Shown: in pieces, positions 8,311 to 18,832 of the stretch
Numbering within the stretch: the first letter of the stretch is position 1
Layout: every line of letters begins with the position of its first letter
Source: Actinomycetota bacterium
Lineage (GTDB): Bacteria > Actinomycetota > Nitriliruptoria > Nitriliruptorales > Nitriliruptoraceae
DNA length: 64,000 nucleotides
NCBI GenBank assembly: GCA_019347575.1
Contig: JAHWKY010000010.1
Coordinates: 62,001-126,000 of the forward strand
Direction of reading: 5' to 3'
Made by a program: the position numbers and the translations under genes
The notes under the pieces: generated by a model
The model's input: the letters and a program-made list of their open reading frames with translations, nothing else
Database searches by the model: none
What the model was told of the DNA's origin: nothing

Positions 8311-9527
8311 CTACGCGGCCGAACGGCCGGTCGGGAGGGTAGGCGCGTGCCTCGGGGAGCGGCAAGCGCCGACAGCACGCGACGCATCGCTAGCGAGCGT
8401 GAGGAGGCCGGTGATGACGACGGCGGGCCCAGGACTGCGGACGTTCGTTTCAGGGGCGCTGTCGTGCAGGAGGCCGGCGTGACTGGCATCGGGCTGGACG
8501 TAGTACGACACCGGACAGTTGCACCGTGAGGTCCACTTCTCGACCTCTGGTGTGACGGTGTCGGGTTCGCCGTGCTGGTAGGGCCGGATCGCGTCCCGGT
8601 CGCTGAAGACGAGCAGCACTGGGGTGGGACCCACCAGGGGCAGTTTCGCCTTGATCTCCCACTCGAGCAGCGGCGCCGTCAGGTGCTCGCCCACCGGGGT
8701 CCGCACCTGCGGGTCGAAGAAGACCTCGGCGCTGCAGAACCGCTGCACGATGTGACGACGGACACCGTCGAGGTGGAACAACCAGCGCACGCATGCCTCG
8801 TAGTCAGGGAAGACGTCGTAGTAATCGTCGCCCCTGGGCCACTGGTCCAGCCACAGGGGCAACAGGTAGTCGTAGAGAAACTCGTCCGAGACGCCGTGAT
8901 TGCTGTGCGCGATCGGGATGATGCCGTCGATGTCGTGGTGGCGGGTCGCGTAGATCTCCACGGTGTGGCCACCGCTGCTCATGCCGGACAGGACCACGCG
9001 GTCGACGCCTCGCCCGACCTCGACCCCTCCGCCGTCGATGCAGGGTTCGGAGCCGATGCGGTAGGTGCCGCCACGGAGCCGGGTGACCATCTCATGGGTC
9101 ATCTCCGCGTGCGCGTCCAGCGTCAGTGCGTAGCCCGAGCCCCTGTACCGACTCGCGCCGAAGCCGAGCCGGTCGATGGCGAACACGCCGTAGCCGGCGC
9201 CGGCGAGTTCACGTGCCAGCGAGGGCGCGCCCTTGACGCCGGGGCGGGCGCCGTCCCAGGAGGTGCGATCGGCCTGCGCCCCGTGCAGCAGCAGCAGCGC
9301 GGTCGACACCTCGGCGAGCTCGCCGGTGTGGAACGCGGTGCCGCTGACCTGATGTGACGTCACCCCACCCAGACCCGTGCCCGCGGCTCCGGTGCCCGCA
9401 CGCATGTGCACGGTGAAGCACACCTCGGTCTGGCGCACCGCCGCCCGGCCGAGGCGGCCGGCGCGGCCATCGGGATCGCGACCGCCACGAGCAGGACAGC
9501 GGTCGCCGCGGACACGGTCCTCTTCAT
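8311..9527 (-). pseudogene. Secreted alpha/beta hydrolase, copy 1 of 3, frameshifted
   Basis: The gene starts at an ATG (9527) with a good Shine-Dalgarno and encodes a signal peptide (MKRTVSAATAVLLVAVAIPM...ASA). The signal-peptide frame is then out of register with the mature protein by one base near 9455. In the two sister genes the signal peptide runs directly into the same VRQTEVCFTVHM segment, so loss of one base within the G/C run near 9450-9460 is the simplest explanation. The downstream frame keeps the hydrolase core: nucleophile elbow GMSSG, acidic residue in VFSDRDAI, histidine in PDASHAG. The C-terminus after HDSAPE is also diverged and over-long. It could be a decayed copy or an assembly error. 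Confidence 0.7.
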
Positions 9528-9556
9528 GTCGTTTCCCTCTCCATAGCGCAGCCTCT

Positions 9557-10663
9557 TCAGAGATCCAGGCTGTCGAGCCAGTCGATGACGGCGTCGAACA
9601 TCTCGGGGGCGGTGTCGTGGAACCAGGACACGTGGCTGGCGTCCGGCTGGATGTAGACCGACACCGGGCAGTTGCAGCGCGTCTCCCACATCTCGATCTC
9701 GGGGCTGACCACATCGGGCGAGCCGTACTTGTACGGGAAGAGGGCGTCGCGGTCGGCGAACACCAACAGCACCGGCGTCGGCCCGACCAGCCCGACACTG
9801 GCCTTGATGTCCTGGCTCACCCCAGGGCCGCTCGCGACCTCCCCGCTGGGAGAGCGCATGTTCAGCCGGTCGAGGTCGCCGTAGTACTGCGGGCCGCAGA
9901 CCTGCTCCACGATCCGACGTCGTGCACCGTCGAGGTGGAACAGGAAGCGCACGCAGCCCTCGTAATCGGAGAAGCCCATATCGGTGGAGTCGCTCGCAAC
10001 CAGCGACGGAACGACGGTGTCGCGGTAGTGCTCCCAGAACTCGTCGGAGACGCCGTGGTTGCTGAACACCAGCGGCACGATCCCGGCGATGTCGTGGTAG
10101 CGGGTCGCGTACAACTCGATCAGCGCGGCACCCATGCTGAAGCCACCGAGCACCACCTTCTCCGCCCCGCGGCCGGCCTGCACGCCGCTGCCCGCGACAC
10201 AGGGAGCGCGCATGATGCGGTACGTCCCCTCGCGGATCTGGGTGACGATCTCGTGCGTCATCTCGACGTAGGCGTAGAGCGTCAACCCGTAGCCCGACCC
10301 GTCGTAGGGGTCGTAGGGGCTGCGGGCGTAGCCGAGCCGGTCGATCGCGAACACGCCGTAGCCCGCCTGCGCCAGCTCGCGGGCCAGCGAGCGCGCGCCC
10401 TTGACGTGCGGCCACGCCCCGTCCCAGCTGCTCCGCTCCGCGACGGCACCGTGCTGCAGCAGCAGCGCGGTGGAGACCTCGGAGAGGTCCCCGGTGTGGA
10501 ACACGGTGCCGGCGACCTGGTACGGCGTGAGGTCGCCCGGCATGTGCACCGTGAAGCACACCTCGGTCTGGCGCACCTCCGCCTCTGCCGAGGAGGCGGC
10601 CGGGGCGGCCATCGCGGCGGCCACGAGCGCGACAGCGATCGTCAGCGACATCGTCTTCCTCAT
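9557..10663 (-). CDS. Secreted alpha/beta hydrolase, copy 2 of 3
   Basis: This 368-residue protein has an N-terminal signal peptide (MRKTMSLTIAVALVAAAMAAP, cleavage after ASSA) and an alpha/beta-hydrolase fold. The likely catalytic triad is the serine of GGFSMG (about residue 160), the aspartate of LLVFADRDALFP and the histidine of QPDASHVSW. Conserved CNCPVSV and single cysteines (VCFTVHM, APCVAG) suggest disulfides outside the cell. The substrate cannot be deduced; esterase, lipase or amidase activity are all possible. It starts at an ATG preceded by AAGGGGAA. Each of the two gaps between the three copies is 29 bp, so they look like an operon arising from tandem duplication. Confidence 0.8.
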   Translation of the reverse strand: MRKTMSLTIAVALVAAAMAAPAASSAEAEVRQTEVCFTVHMPGDLTPYQVAGTVFHTGDLSEVSTALLLQHGAVAERSSWDGAWPHVKGARSLARELAQAGYGVFAIDRLGYARSPYDPYDGSGYGLTLYAYVEMTHEIVTQIREGTYRIMRAPCVAGSGVQAGRGAEKVVLGGFSMGAALIELYATRYHDIAGIVPLVFSNHGVSDEFWEHYRDTVVPSLVASDSTDMGFSDYEGCVRFLFHLDGARRRIVEQVCGPQYYGDLDRLNMRSPSGEVASGPGVSQDIKASVGLVGPTPVLLVFADRDALFPYKYGSPDVVSPEIEMWETRCNCPVSVYIQPDASHVSWFHDTAPEMFDAVIDWLDSLDL

Positions 10664-10692
10664 GTCGTTCCCCTTCCGTGGTAGGCAGCCGT

Positions 10693-11841
10693 TCAGCCGC
10701 CCAGTCCGTCGAGCCAGTCGATGACCACGTCGAACATCTCGGTGGTGCTGTCGTGGTAGGTCAGGGCGTGCCCGGCGTCGGGCTGCACGTACACCGACAC
10801 CGGGCAGTTGCAGCGCGTCTCCCACATCTCGATCTCCGGCGTCGTGAGGTCCCGAGAGCCGTGCTCGCCGGGGAAGATCGTGTCGTGCTCACCGAAGACC
10901 AGCAGCGCCGGGGTCGGCCCGACCGAGCCGATGGAGGCCTTCATGTCCTGCTGCACGATCGCGGCGCTGGACATCTCGCCGCTGGCGGCCAACGGCTTGG
11001 TCCCGTCGTTCTCACCGTTCAGGTCGGGGTCGCAGACCTGCTCGACGACGGGGTGACGCGCCCCGGCGAGGTGGAACAGCCAGCGCACGCAGTTCTCGTA
11101 GCCTCGGAACGGGTCGACGTAGTCGCTGGTCAGCATCTGCGGGACCACGTCGCTGCTGTAGTGCTCGAAGAACCCGTCGGAGACGCCCTGGTTGCTCCAC
11201 GCCATCGCGACGATGCCATCGATGTCGTGGTGCCGGGTGGCGTACAGCTCCACGATCTCCGCACCGTTGCTCAGCCCAGCCATCACCACGCGGTCAACGC
11301 CCCGCCCGACCGGCACACCGCCACCATCGACGCACGGTTCGGAGCTGAGCCGGTAGGTACCGGCACGCATCTGCGTGACGATCTCGTGGCTCATCTCCAC
11401 GTACGCGTACGCCGTCAGCGCGTAGCCCGACCCGTCGTAGTCGCTCGCCCCGTAGCCGAGCCGGTCGATCGCGAACACCCCGTAGCCGGCCCGGGCCCAC
11501 GCGCGCGCCGTCGACGGGGCGCCCTTGACGTAGGGCCAGCCACCGTCCCAGAACGTGCGATCCGCCGCCGCCCCGTGCTGCAACAGCACCGCGGTCGACA
11601 GCTCAGCGAGATCGGCGGTGTGGAACACGGTGCCGGCGACCTGGTACGGCGTGAGGTCGCCCGGCATGTGCACCGTGAAGCACACCTCGGTCTGTCGCAC
11701 CGCCCCGCCCTCCGCAGCCGCTGGATCGACCGCCGGCGTCGCAACGGGCGTGACGAAGCCGAGCGCCAGTGCCATCACGAGTGCGCCGAAGCAGACCCGG
11801 ATCAGCGGGCGTGCCGCGGCGATCGATCTCGTGCTGTCCAT
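10693..11841 (-). CDS. Secreted alpha/beta hydrolase, copy 3 of 3
   Basis: A 382-residue homologue of copy 2 and the first gene of the presumed three-gene operon. It has a longer N-terminus with a signal peptide or signal anchor (IRVCFGALVMALALGFVTPV, about 15-34). The shared block AVRQTEVCFTVHMPGDLTPY follows. Catalytic candidates are the serine of AGLSNG, the aspartate near LLVFGEHDTIFP and the histidine of PDAGHALTY. GGAGG stands 8 nt before the ATG. The strongest identity between the copies is in the first 60 mature residues and the last third, while the central lid region differs (GENDGTKPLAAS here), which would fit altered substrate range. A small HTH gene lies just upstream on the same strand. 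Confidence 0.8.
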   Translation of the reverse strand: MDSTRSIAAARPLIRVCFGALVMALALGFVTPVATPAVDPAAAEGGAVRQTEVCFTVHMPGDLTPYQVAGTVFHTADLAELSTAVLLQHGAAADRTFWDGGWPYVKGAPSTARAWARAGYGVFAIDRLGYGASDYDGSGYALTAYAYVEMSHEIVTQMRAGTYRLSSEPCVDGGGVPVGRGVDRVVMAGLSNGAEIVELYATRHHDIDGIVAMAWSNQGVSDGFFEHYSSDVVPQMLTSDYVDPFRGYENCVRWLFHLAGARHPVVEQVCDPDLNGENDGTKPLAASGEMSSAAIVQQDMKASIGSVGPTPALLVFGEHDTIFPGEHGSRDLTTPEIEMWETRCNCPVSVYVQPDAGHALTYHDSTTEMFDVVIDWLDGLGG

Positions 11842-11994
11842 TGCGGATCCTCCTTCGTGTCGTGGTGCCGGAACTGGTGGGTCAGAAGCCCTGCGGACAT
11901 GTGCGCGTGCGTGTGCTCGGAACTGCCATTCTGTGGTTCTCGGCCCATGCCATGCGCACCTGCGACACGCGATGGCCTACGTATGCCATCGACG

Positions 11995-12354
11995 TCACCG
12001 GAACCCTGCCCTGGCGGCCGCGACGACGAGATCGGCGTTGGATGCGGCGTTGAAGGCGTTGCGCAGACGCACTAACCGCCGTTGCACGCTGCGGGGACTG
12101 ATACGCAACTGCCGGGCTATGGCGGTGATCGTCTCACCCGCCAGCAGCAGGCTGAGAACTAGCTCGTCCTCGGGAGACAAGCTTGGGTGCACCACTCGGT
12201 CGTCTGAGAAGGCAGCGGCTTCATCGGGCGTGATCGCGACCAGCGACACAGGGGTGCTGCGACCGCGCCAGCGGTGCGGGACGGTGTCCCGGGCCAGCAG
12301 CACCCAGCCGGCCCACGCGCCGGTGGAGTTCGCTCCGTCGGTGTGTTGTGTCAT
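11995..12354 (-). CDS. Small LuxR-type helix-turn-helix protein
   Basis: The predicted protein of 119 residues ends in a helix-turn-helix: SLSPEDELVLSLLLAGETITAIARQLRISPRSVQRRLVRLRNAF. This matches the GerE/LuxR type, in which the second helix contacts DNA. No receiver or ligand-binding domain is present; the first 50 residues are featureless. I used the ATG at 12354; an in-frame GTG further upstream is possible, and neither has a strong ribosome-binding site. It lies upstream of the hydrolase genes on the same strand and is divergent from the large SARP regulator, so control of the hydrolase island is a reasonable but unproven inference. Confidence 0.65.
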   Translation of the reverse strand: MTQHTDGANSTGAWAGWVLLARDTVPHRWRGRSTPVSLVAITPDEAAAFSDDRVVHPSLSPEDELVLSLLLAGETITAIARQLRISPRSVQRRLVRLRNAFNAASNADLVVAAARAGFR

Positions 12355-12583
12355 CCGTCTGTGTCCAGCTGTCCTCGCGCACACGCGGTAACCGTCCTCA
12401 CCGTTGGCGCGCGCAACGTGTGCCGACACCGGCACGTAGGGGTCGCCGCGGCCCACCTCGTCCGTATGGCGCGCTCACGTTCGTCGGTGTTGGTCGATCT
12501 GATCCCGCAGGGTGCGGCCCGTGGCTGGATATCGGCTGGACGATTCCTTGACGGTCGCGTCCAGCCCCAGGACACTTTCGGTC

Positions 12584-15583
12584 ATGGACTTCCGGATCCT
12601 TGGCCCTGTAGCGGTCGTTGACGAGGGGCACGTGCTGGATCTGGGCCCGCCGCAGCAGCGGGCGGTCCTCGCGCTGCTGCTGATCCGCCTGGGTGAGGTG
12701 GTCTCGGCCGGCGCGATCGTGGACGCGATGTGGCGCGAGTCGCCGCCGGGGACGGCAGCGAACCTGGTACAGGGCTACGTGTCCGGGCTGCGCAAGGTGT
12801 TGGGCCGCGAGACGATCGTCACGCGTGGGGGCGGCTACGTCCTGGACGTGCCGGCCGAGCGGCTGGACGCGCGGCGGTTCGAGGAGCTGCTGGCGGTCGC
12901 GCGGCGTGCCGTGGCGCCGGCGGCGGCGGCGTCGGTGCTGCGTGAGGGGCTGGCGTTGTGGCGCGGCCCGGCGCTGGCCGACTTCGCCGATGCCGAGTTC
13001 GCGCAGACCGAGATCCGCCGCCTGGAGGCGTCGCGGCGGGCGGCGGTGGACGACCGCATCGACGCGGACCTGGCGTGCGGACGCCACGGCGAGGTGCTGG
13101 CCGAACTGGAGGCGCTGGTCGCCGACGAACCGTTCGCGGAGCGGGCGTGGCGGCAACTGGCGTTGGCGTGCTACCGGGCGGGGCGGCAGGCAGACGCGTT
13201 GCAGGCGTGCCGCCGCGCGCGTGCGCTGCTGGGTGAGGAGCTGGGCATCGACCCGGGACCGCAGCTGGCCGAGCTGGAGCAGGCGATCCTGCGGCAGGAT
13301 CCCACGTTGGACCTGGCCGCCGCGCCGGTGGCGGTGACGAACCTGCCGACAGCGTTGACGCCGTTCGTGGGACGCCAGCTGGAGCTGGTCGACCTCGCCG
13401 AGCGGCTGGCGTCGGCGCGGCTGGTGACGTTGACCGGGCCTGGCGGGTGCGGCAAGACGCGGCTGGCGACCGAGGCCGCCGCGCGGATGGCGTCGGCCTG
13501 GCGGGAGGGGGTCTGGTTCGTCGACCTGGCGCCGGTGGCGACCGGGGACCGGGTCGTCGAGGCGGTCGCTCGCGCGTTGGGGGTGCGCGGCGAGTCGGGC
13601 GAGCCGTTGACCGAACGACTCGTCTCCTATCTGCGCATGCGACGGGTGCTGCTGGTGGTGGACAACTGCGAGCAGGTGATCGAGGCGTCCGCAGGGCTGG
13701 TCACACGGCTGCTGCAGGGCTGCCCGGACGTAACGGTGTTGGCGACCAGCCGGGAAGCCCTGGGGGTGCCCGGCGAGGTGCGCTGGCCGGTGCCGCCGCT
13801 GGGCATCCCCCCCGAAGATGAGGAAGCGATGCGGCCCATCGAGGCGCTGTCGCACGATGGGGTGCAGCTGTTCGTCGAACGGGCGACGGCGGCGTTCCCA
13901 GGGTTTGCGCCTGATCGTGAGATGTTGGGTGCCGTCAGCAGGATCTGTCGGCGGTTGGACGGGTTGCCGTTGGCGATCGAGTTGGCGGCGGCTCGGATGA
14001 CGGCGCTATCACCCCACCAGCTGGCCGACCGACTGGACGACCTGCTGGGACTGCTCGGTCAGGTGCGGCCCGCCGACGCCCGGCACCGCACCATGCGCGC
14101 GACGTTGGCCTGGAGCTGGCAGCTGCTCGATGAGGGCGAGCGCACCCTGCTGCGACGTCTGGCGGTGTTCCCGGGAGGGTGCTCGCTGGCGGCAGCGGAG
14201 GCGATGCTGGCCGATCACGACGTCGAGCGCACCGCACCGGGCGCGCTGGTGTTGGGCCGGCTGGTCGACAAGTCGCTGATGATGCGGATGGCCGGCGTGG
14301 ATGGTGAGCCGCGCTACCGCATGAGTGAGGTGGTGCGCCAGTACGCGCTGGAGCGGCTGGCCGACGCCGGCGAGGACGAACTGGCGCGCCGCCGCTGCGC
14401 CGATGTCCTGGCCGGCTTCGCGCGGAGGTGCCTCGAGGAGTTCGACTGGGAACGGTTGGGCGCGAGCTCGCCCCGATGGCCGGACAGGGTGGAGCAGGAA
14501 CGTGACAACCTGCGTTCCGTGCTGAACTGGTCCTTCGCCGCCGGCGAGGACGAACTGGCCGCGTGGATCCTGGCCGGCACCGGCTTCCTGTGGTTCCTCC
14601 GCGGCCCGGTTGGCGAAGCGGTCGCGTGGCACGAACGAGCACTCGCCAGCCCTGGCGACAACGTGGCTCGCAGTAAGGTCGCTTTCCATCTCACCCACTT
14701 CGCCATGGTTGAAGGCGACTTCGCCCGCGCGCGCGCCGCGGCGGCGCAGCTGCGGTCGCTGGCAGCGGTCCTCGACGACCAAAGGGTCGTTGTCGACGCC
14801 CTCTGCCTCTCTGGCTGGGCCGCGTGGGCGCAGGGCGACCGTGAGGCGGCGCGTCGGTTCAACGAAGACGCCATCGCCGTGGCCGACTCCGTGGGTTACG
14901 TGCTGATGGCTGCCTTCTGCCGGGTGATGCTCGCCCGCCTGGCCCACCAGGAAGCGGATCTGCCGCGCGCGGCCGAGCTGGCAGATCACGCCTTGCAGCT
15001 GTACCGCGGAACCGACGAGCCGCTCTATCTCGGCGTCATGCTCGACGCGCGCGCGCAGATCGCCCGCAGCCAGGGCGATCTCGACCGCGCCCAGGCCTTG
15101 GCCGAGGAGAGCTTGCGGTGCGTCCGCGCGTTCGGCTACCTGGAGGGCGTCGCCTCGGCGCTGGCCACCATCGCAGCGGTGGCACGAGCCCGCGGCGATC
15201 TGGACGCCGCCCGCCAGGGCTACGTCGAAGCCCTCGATATCTGCCACCGCCTCGGCCACCGCGCGGGCGTCATGACCGCGGTCGAGGGCCTCGCGCGCCT
15301 GGCTACCGCGGCCGGCAGCGACCGACCCGCCGCCCGGCTGTGGGGTGCCGCCGAGGCGCTGCGAGACGCGCTCAGCGTCCACGTGGCCGCTCACGAGCGA
15401 GACGAACATGACCGCGACCTTGCCGACCTTCGGCGACGGCTCGGCGCTGAGGAGTTCGAGGCGGCCTGGGCAGCCGGTCGGCGGCTCGGGCTGGAGGACG
15501 CCGCCGAAGAGGCCAAGCTTCTGGCCGCCCGCACGACCGTGGCGGCCACGACACCCTCGCAGCCCGCGCCCGCCGGCGTGTGA
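12584..15583 (+). CDS. SARP/AfsR-family transcriptional regulator with NB-ARC ATPase and TPR region
   Basis: A 999-residue regulator. Residues 1-90 form an OmpR-like winged helix (MDFRILGPVAVVDEG, GYVSGLRKVLG, GGGYVLDV), and about 95-245 form the bacterial transcriptional activation domain. A P-loop NTPase follows, with Walker A GPGGCGKT near residue 285 and Walker B VLLVVDNCE near 360. The region from about 620 to the end is alpha-helical and TPR-like. Such proteins bind direct repeats and recruit RNA polymerase to activate secondary-metabolite or secreted-enzyme genes, with the ATPase module as a switch. The start is taken as the ATG at 12584 where the winged helix begins. It is divergent from the HTH gene and hydrolases, its most likely local targets. 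Confidence 0.88.
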   Translation: MDFRILGPVAVVDEGHVLDLGPPQQRAVLALLLIRLGEVVSAGAIVDAMWRESPPGTAANLVQGYVSGLRKVLGRETIVTRGGGYVLDVPAERLDARRFEELLAVARRAVAPAAAASVLREGLALWRGPALADFADAEFAQTEIRRLEASRRAAVDDRIDADLACGRHGEVLAELEALVADEPFAERAWRQLALACYRAGRQADALQACRRARALLGEELGIDPGPQLAELEQAILRQDPTLDLAAAPVAVTNLPTALTPFVGRQLELVDLAERLASARLVTLTGPGGCGKTRLATEAAARMASAWREGVWFVDLAPVATGDRVVEAVARALGVRGESGEPLTERLVSYLRMRRVLLVVDNCEQVIEASAGLVTRLLQGCPDVTVLATSREALGVPGEVRWPVPPLGIPPEDEEAMRPIEALSHDGVQLFVERATAAFPGFAPDREMLGAVSRICRRLDGLPLAIELAAARMTALSPHQLADRLDDLLGLLGQVRPADARHRTMRATLAWSWQLLDEGERTLLRRLAVFPGGCSLAAAEAMLADHDVERTAPGALVLGRLVDKSLMMRMAGVDGEPRYRMSEVVRQYALERLADAGEDELARRRCADVLAGFARRCLEEFDWERLGASSPRWPDRVEQERDNLRSVLNWSFAAGEDELAAWILAGTGFLWFLRGPVGEAVAWHERALASPGDNVARSKVAFHLTHFAMVEGDFARARAAAAQLRSLAAVLDDQRVVVDALCLSGWAAWAQGDREAARRFNEDAIAVADSVGYVLMAAFCRVMLARLAHQEADLPRAAELADHALQLYRGTDEPLYLGVMLDARAQIARSQGDLDRAQALAEESLRCVRAFGYLEGVASALATIAAVARARGDLDAARQGYVEALDICHRLGHRAGVMTAVEGLARLATAAGSDRPAARLWGAAEALRDALSVHVAAHERDEHDRDLADLRRRLGAEEFEAAWAAGRRLGLEDAAEEAKLLAARTTVAATTPSQPAPAGV

Positions 15584-15591
15584 GCTCACGA

Positions 15592-16065
15592 TTAGCCGAA
15601 CAGGGCGTGCCAGAGCCGGTCGTACCACGGCTGCGACGGTGGGGGCGGGGGTTCGCGAGGCGCGGTGATGCGGGGCCGCTCTATCTGCGGCGGCACGATC
15701 GCGTAGGGGACCTCACCCGGCTCGATCATGCCCAGCTGCTCGCGTGCCAACAGCTCGACCTGATCGAGGTCGCGCAGCTCGCGCGTCCGTTCCTCCAGCT
15801 CGGCGTTCTCTTCGGTCAGCGCCGCGAGCTTGGCCTGCAGGACCTCGACCCGGCTGCGGCCCTCGAGGAAGTTGCGTGCCGGCCCCGCGAGCATCAGCAC
15901 GCCCAGCACGAGCAGGCCGATGAGGACCGCGGTGAACGGCCGGTTGCCCGCCACCGCCGCCCCGACCCCCCTGCGCACCCCGGACACCACCGCGGCGATG
16001 CGCGCCCCGACGCGCCCCACCACGGCAGGTGGTCGCAGACGGCGTCGGCGGGAGGGTGAAGGCAC
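15592..16065 (-). CDS. FtsB/DivIC-type septum formation initiator
   Basis: This protein of 157 residues has a basic cytoplasmic N-terminus of about 42 residues, one membrane helix (FTAVLIGLLVLGVLMLAGPA, about 44-63) and an extracytoplasmic coiled coil (RSRVEVLQAKLAALTEENAELEERTRELRDLDQVELLAREQLGM). A proline-rich C-terminus ends the protein. This is the architecture of FtsB/DivIC, the bitopic divisome protein that pairs with FtsL and FtsQ. Its GTG start is 2 nt after the eno stop, so it is expressed with eno, as in mycobacteria (Rv1023-Rv1024). It is convergent with the SARP gene, with only 8 bp between stops. Confidence 0.85.
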   Translation of the reverse strand: MPSPSRRRRLRPPAVVGRVGARIAAVVSGVRRGVGAAVAGNRPFTAVLIGLLVLGVLMLAGPARNFLEGRSRVEVLQAKLAALTEENAELEERTRELRDLDQVELLAREQLGMIEPGEVPYAIVPPQIERPRITAPREPPPPPSQPWYDRLWHALFG

Positions 16066-16067
16066 GC

Positions 16068-17474
<1,407 letters not shown>

Positions 17475-17678
17475 TCAGGTCGTGCGTCGACGTCGCTCCC
17501 ACAGGGCACCGAGCACCGCGGCGAGGACCGCGACGACGGCCACCCGAGCGGGCGTGACCAGCGGTTGCGGGCGGTAGGCGGCGAGGTCGATCACGTCGGC
17601 GTCGGGAGCGTCGAGATCCCAGCCCTCGAGCGGATCGCGGTCGTCGGACGGTCCCATCCCGGGCCCCTCACCGGTCAC
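17475..17678 (-). CDS. Small single-pass membrane protein, unknown function
   Basis: A 67-residue protein with an acidic N-terminal half (PSDDRDPLEGWDLDAPDADVIDL) and one C-terminal membrane helix (ARVAVVAVLAAVLGALW), closed by the basic tail RRRRTT, which suggests a tail-anchored topology with the acidic part in the cytoplasm. The GTG start lies 2 nt after the mazG stop and GGAGGAGGG is placed correctly at the end of mazG, so it is translated from the same transcript. I do not recognise a family. Confidence 0.6.
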   Translation of the reverse strand: MTGEGPGMGPSDDRDPLEGWDLDAPDADVIDLAAYRPQPLVTPARVAVVAVLAAVLGALWERRRRTT

Positions 17679-17680
17679 GG

Positions 17681-18832
17681 TCAGCCCTCCTCCACCTTCA
17701 CTTGGTCCCACAGCGCCAGCCACGCCCCTCGGTCGAGCCCCTCCGCCGCGCCAGGGTCCTGCTCGGCGGCTGCGTGGACCGCCTCGAACCGTCGGCGGAA
17801 CTTCGCCGCCGCCCGCCGCAACGCCTGCTCGGCATCCAGGTCGAGGTGGCGGGCGAGGCCCACCACGGCGCCGAGGAGGTCGCCCAGCTCCTCCTCGCGT
17901 GACGCTCGGTCGGCGGCATCAGCGAGCTCGTCGAGCTCCTCACGGACACGGGCGGCGGGCTCGGAGGCTTCGCGCCAGTCGAACCCGAGCTTTGCCGCAC
18001 GGCGCTGCAGCTTCTCGGCCAGCACCAGGGCCGGCAGCGCCTCGGGCACGCCCTCGAACGGTCCCCTGCGTCCCTTCTCCGCCTGCTTGAGCTCGTCCCA
18101 GTTGCGCTTCACCTCGGCGGCATCGGCGACCTCGACGTCGCCGAATACGTGGGGATGGCGGTTCACCAGCTTCTCCGTGATCGCGCGGGCGACGTCGTCG
18201 ATCGTGAACGTCCCGCGGTCAGAGGCGATCTGGGCGTGGAAGACGACCTGGAGCAGCACGTCGCCGAGCTCCTCGCGGATCGCGAGGTCGGAGCCGCTGT
18301 CGATCGCTTCGAGCAGCTCGTAGACCTCCTCGAGCAGGTACGGCCGCAGCGAGCTGTGGTCCTGTTCGAGGTCCCACGGACAGCCACCGTCCGGATCGCG
18401 CAGGCGCTGCTCGACCTCGACCAAGCGCAGCAGCTCCGTGCCGCGCGGCTGCTGGGCGAAGAACACCAGCTCGACCTCGGCGTCGTAGTCGGGCGACGCC
18501 ATCGCGACCACGGGCTGGAAGCGCTCGTCGCCGGGACCCATCAGGTAGGTGGCGGTGCCGCGCTCCGCGGCGTGTTCGAGCAGCGCCTTCGCCAGGCGCC
18601 GCTCGGTGGGGTCCCCGGCGGCCCCGAGGTCGATCCGACGCACGTCGAGCTCGACCGGTTGCAGCTCGGTCAGGTCGAGCCCCGCCAGGTGGAGGTGCGG
18701 TGCCGCCGGGTGCTCGTCGAGGCCGCGGACGAACACCGTGTCCGCGATGGCGAGCGCGTCCCACGCCTGGAAGGGCAGCAGGCCCGGGAGCACGTCCGAC
18801 GTCTCGACGAGGACGACCCGGGGTGACGTCAC
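17681..18832 (-). CDS. mazG: MazG nucleoside triphosphate pyrophosphohydrolase
   Basis: The 383-residue protein contains two MazG-type helical modules. The first (about 145-260) has CPWDLEQDHSSLRPYLLEE, with the metal-binding EEVYELLEAI and EELGDVLLQVVFHA. A second, more degenerate module (REELDELADAAD, EEELGDLLGAVVG) lies at about 310-345. MazG hydrolyses (d)NTPs to NMP and pyrophosphate, removing aberrant nucleotides. The N-terminal 130 residues resemble the shortened methylase-like extension seen in some Gram-positive MazG proteins. Its GTG start overlaps the stop of the SurA-like gene (GTGA). The order mfd, mazG, lipoprotein, eno occurs in mycobacteria; here the SurA-like lipoprotein precedes mazG. 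Confidence 0.92.
   Translation of the reverse strand: MTSPRVVLVETSDVLPGLLPFQAWDALAIADTVFVRGLDEHPAAPHLHLAGLDLTELQPVELDVRRIDLGAAGDPTERRLAKALLEHAAERGTATYLMGPGDERFQPVVAMASPDYDAEVELVFFAQQPRGTELLRLVEVEQRLRDPDGGCPWDLEQDHSSLRPYLLEEVYELLEAIDSGSDLAIREELGDVLLQVVFHAQIASDRGTFTIDDVARAITEKLVNRHPHVFGDVEVADAAEVKRNWDELKQAEKGRRGPFEGVPEALPALVLAEKLQRRAAKLGFDWREASEPAARVREELDELADAADRASREEELGDLLGAVVGLARHLDLDAEQALRRAAAKFRRRFEAVHAAAEQDPGAAEGLDRGAWLALWDQVKVEEG

Noticed and set aside
10678-12075. A long plus-strand frame opposite hydrolase copy 3
   Set aside because: It is the complement of well-supported coding sequence on the minus strand and has no recognisable motif.
8281-15583. A biosynthetic gene cluster suggested by the SARP-type regulator
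   Set aside because: No polyketide, peptide, terpene or tailoring enzymes are present; the neighbours are secreted hydrolases and housekeeping genes.
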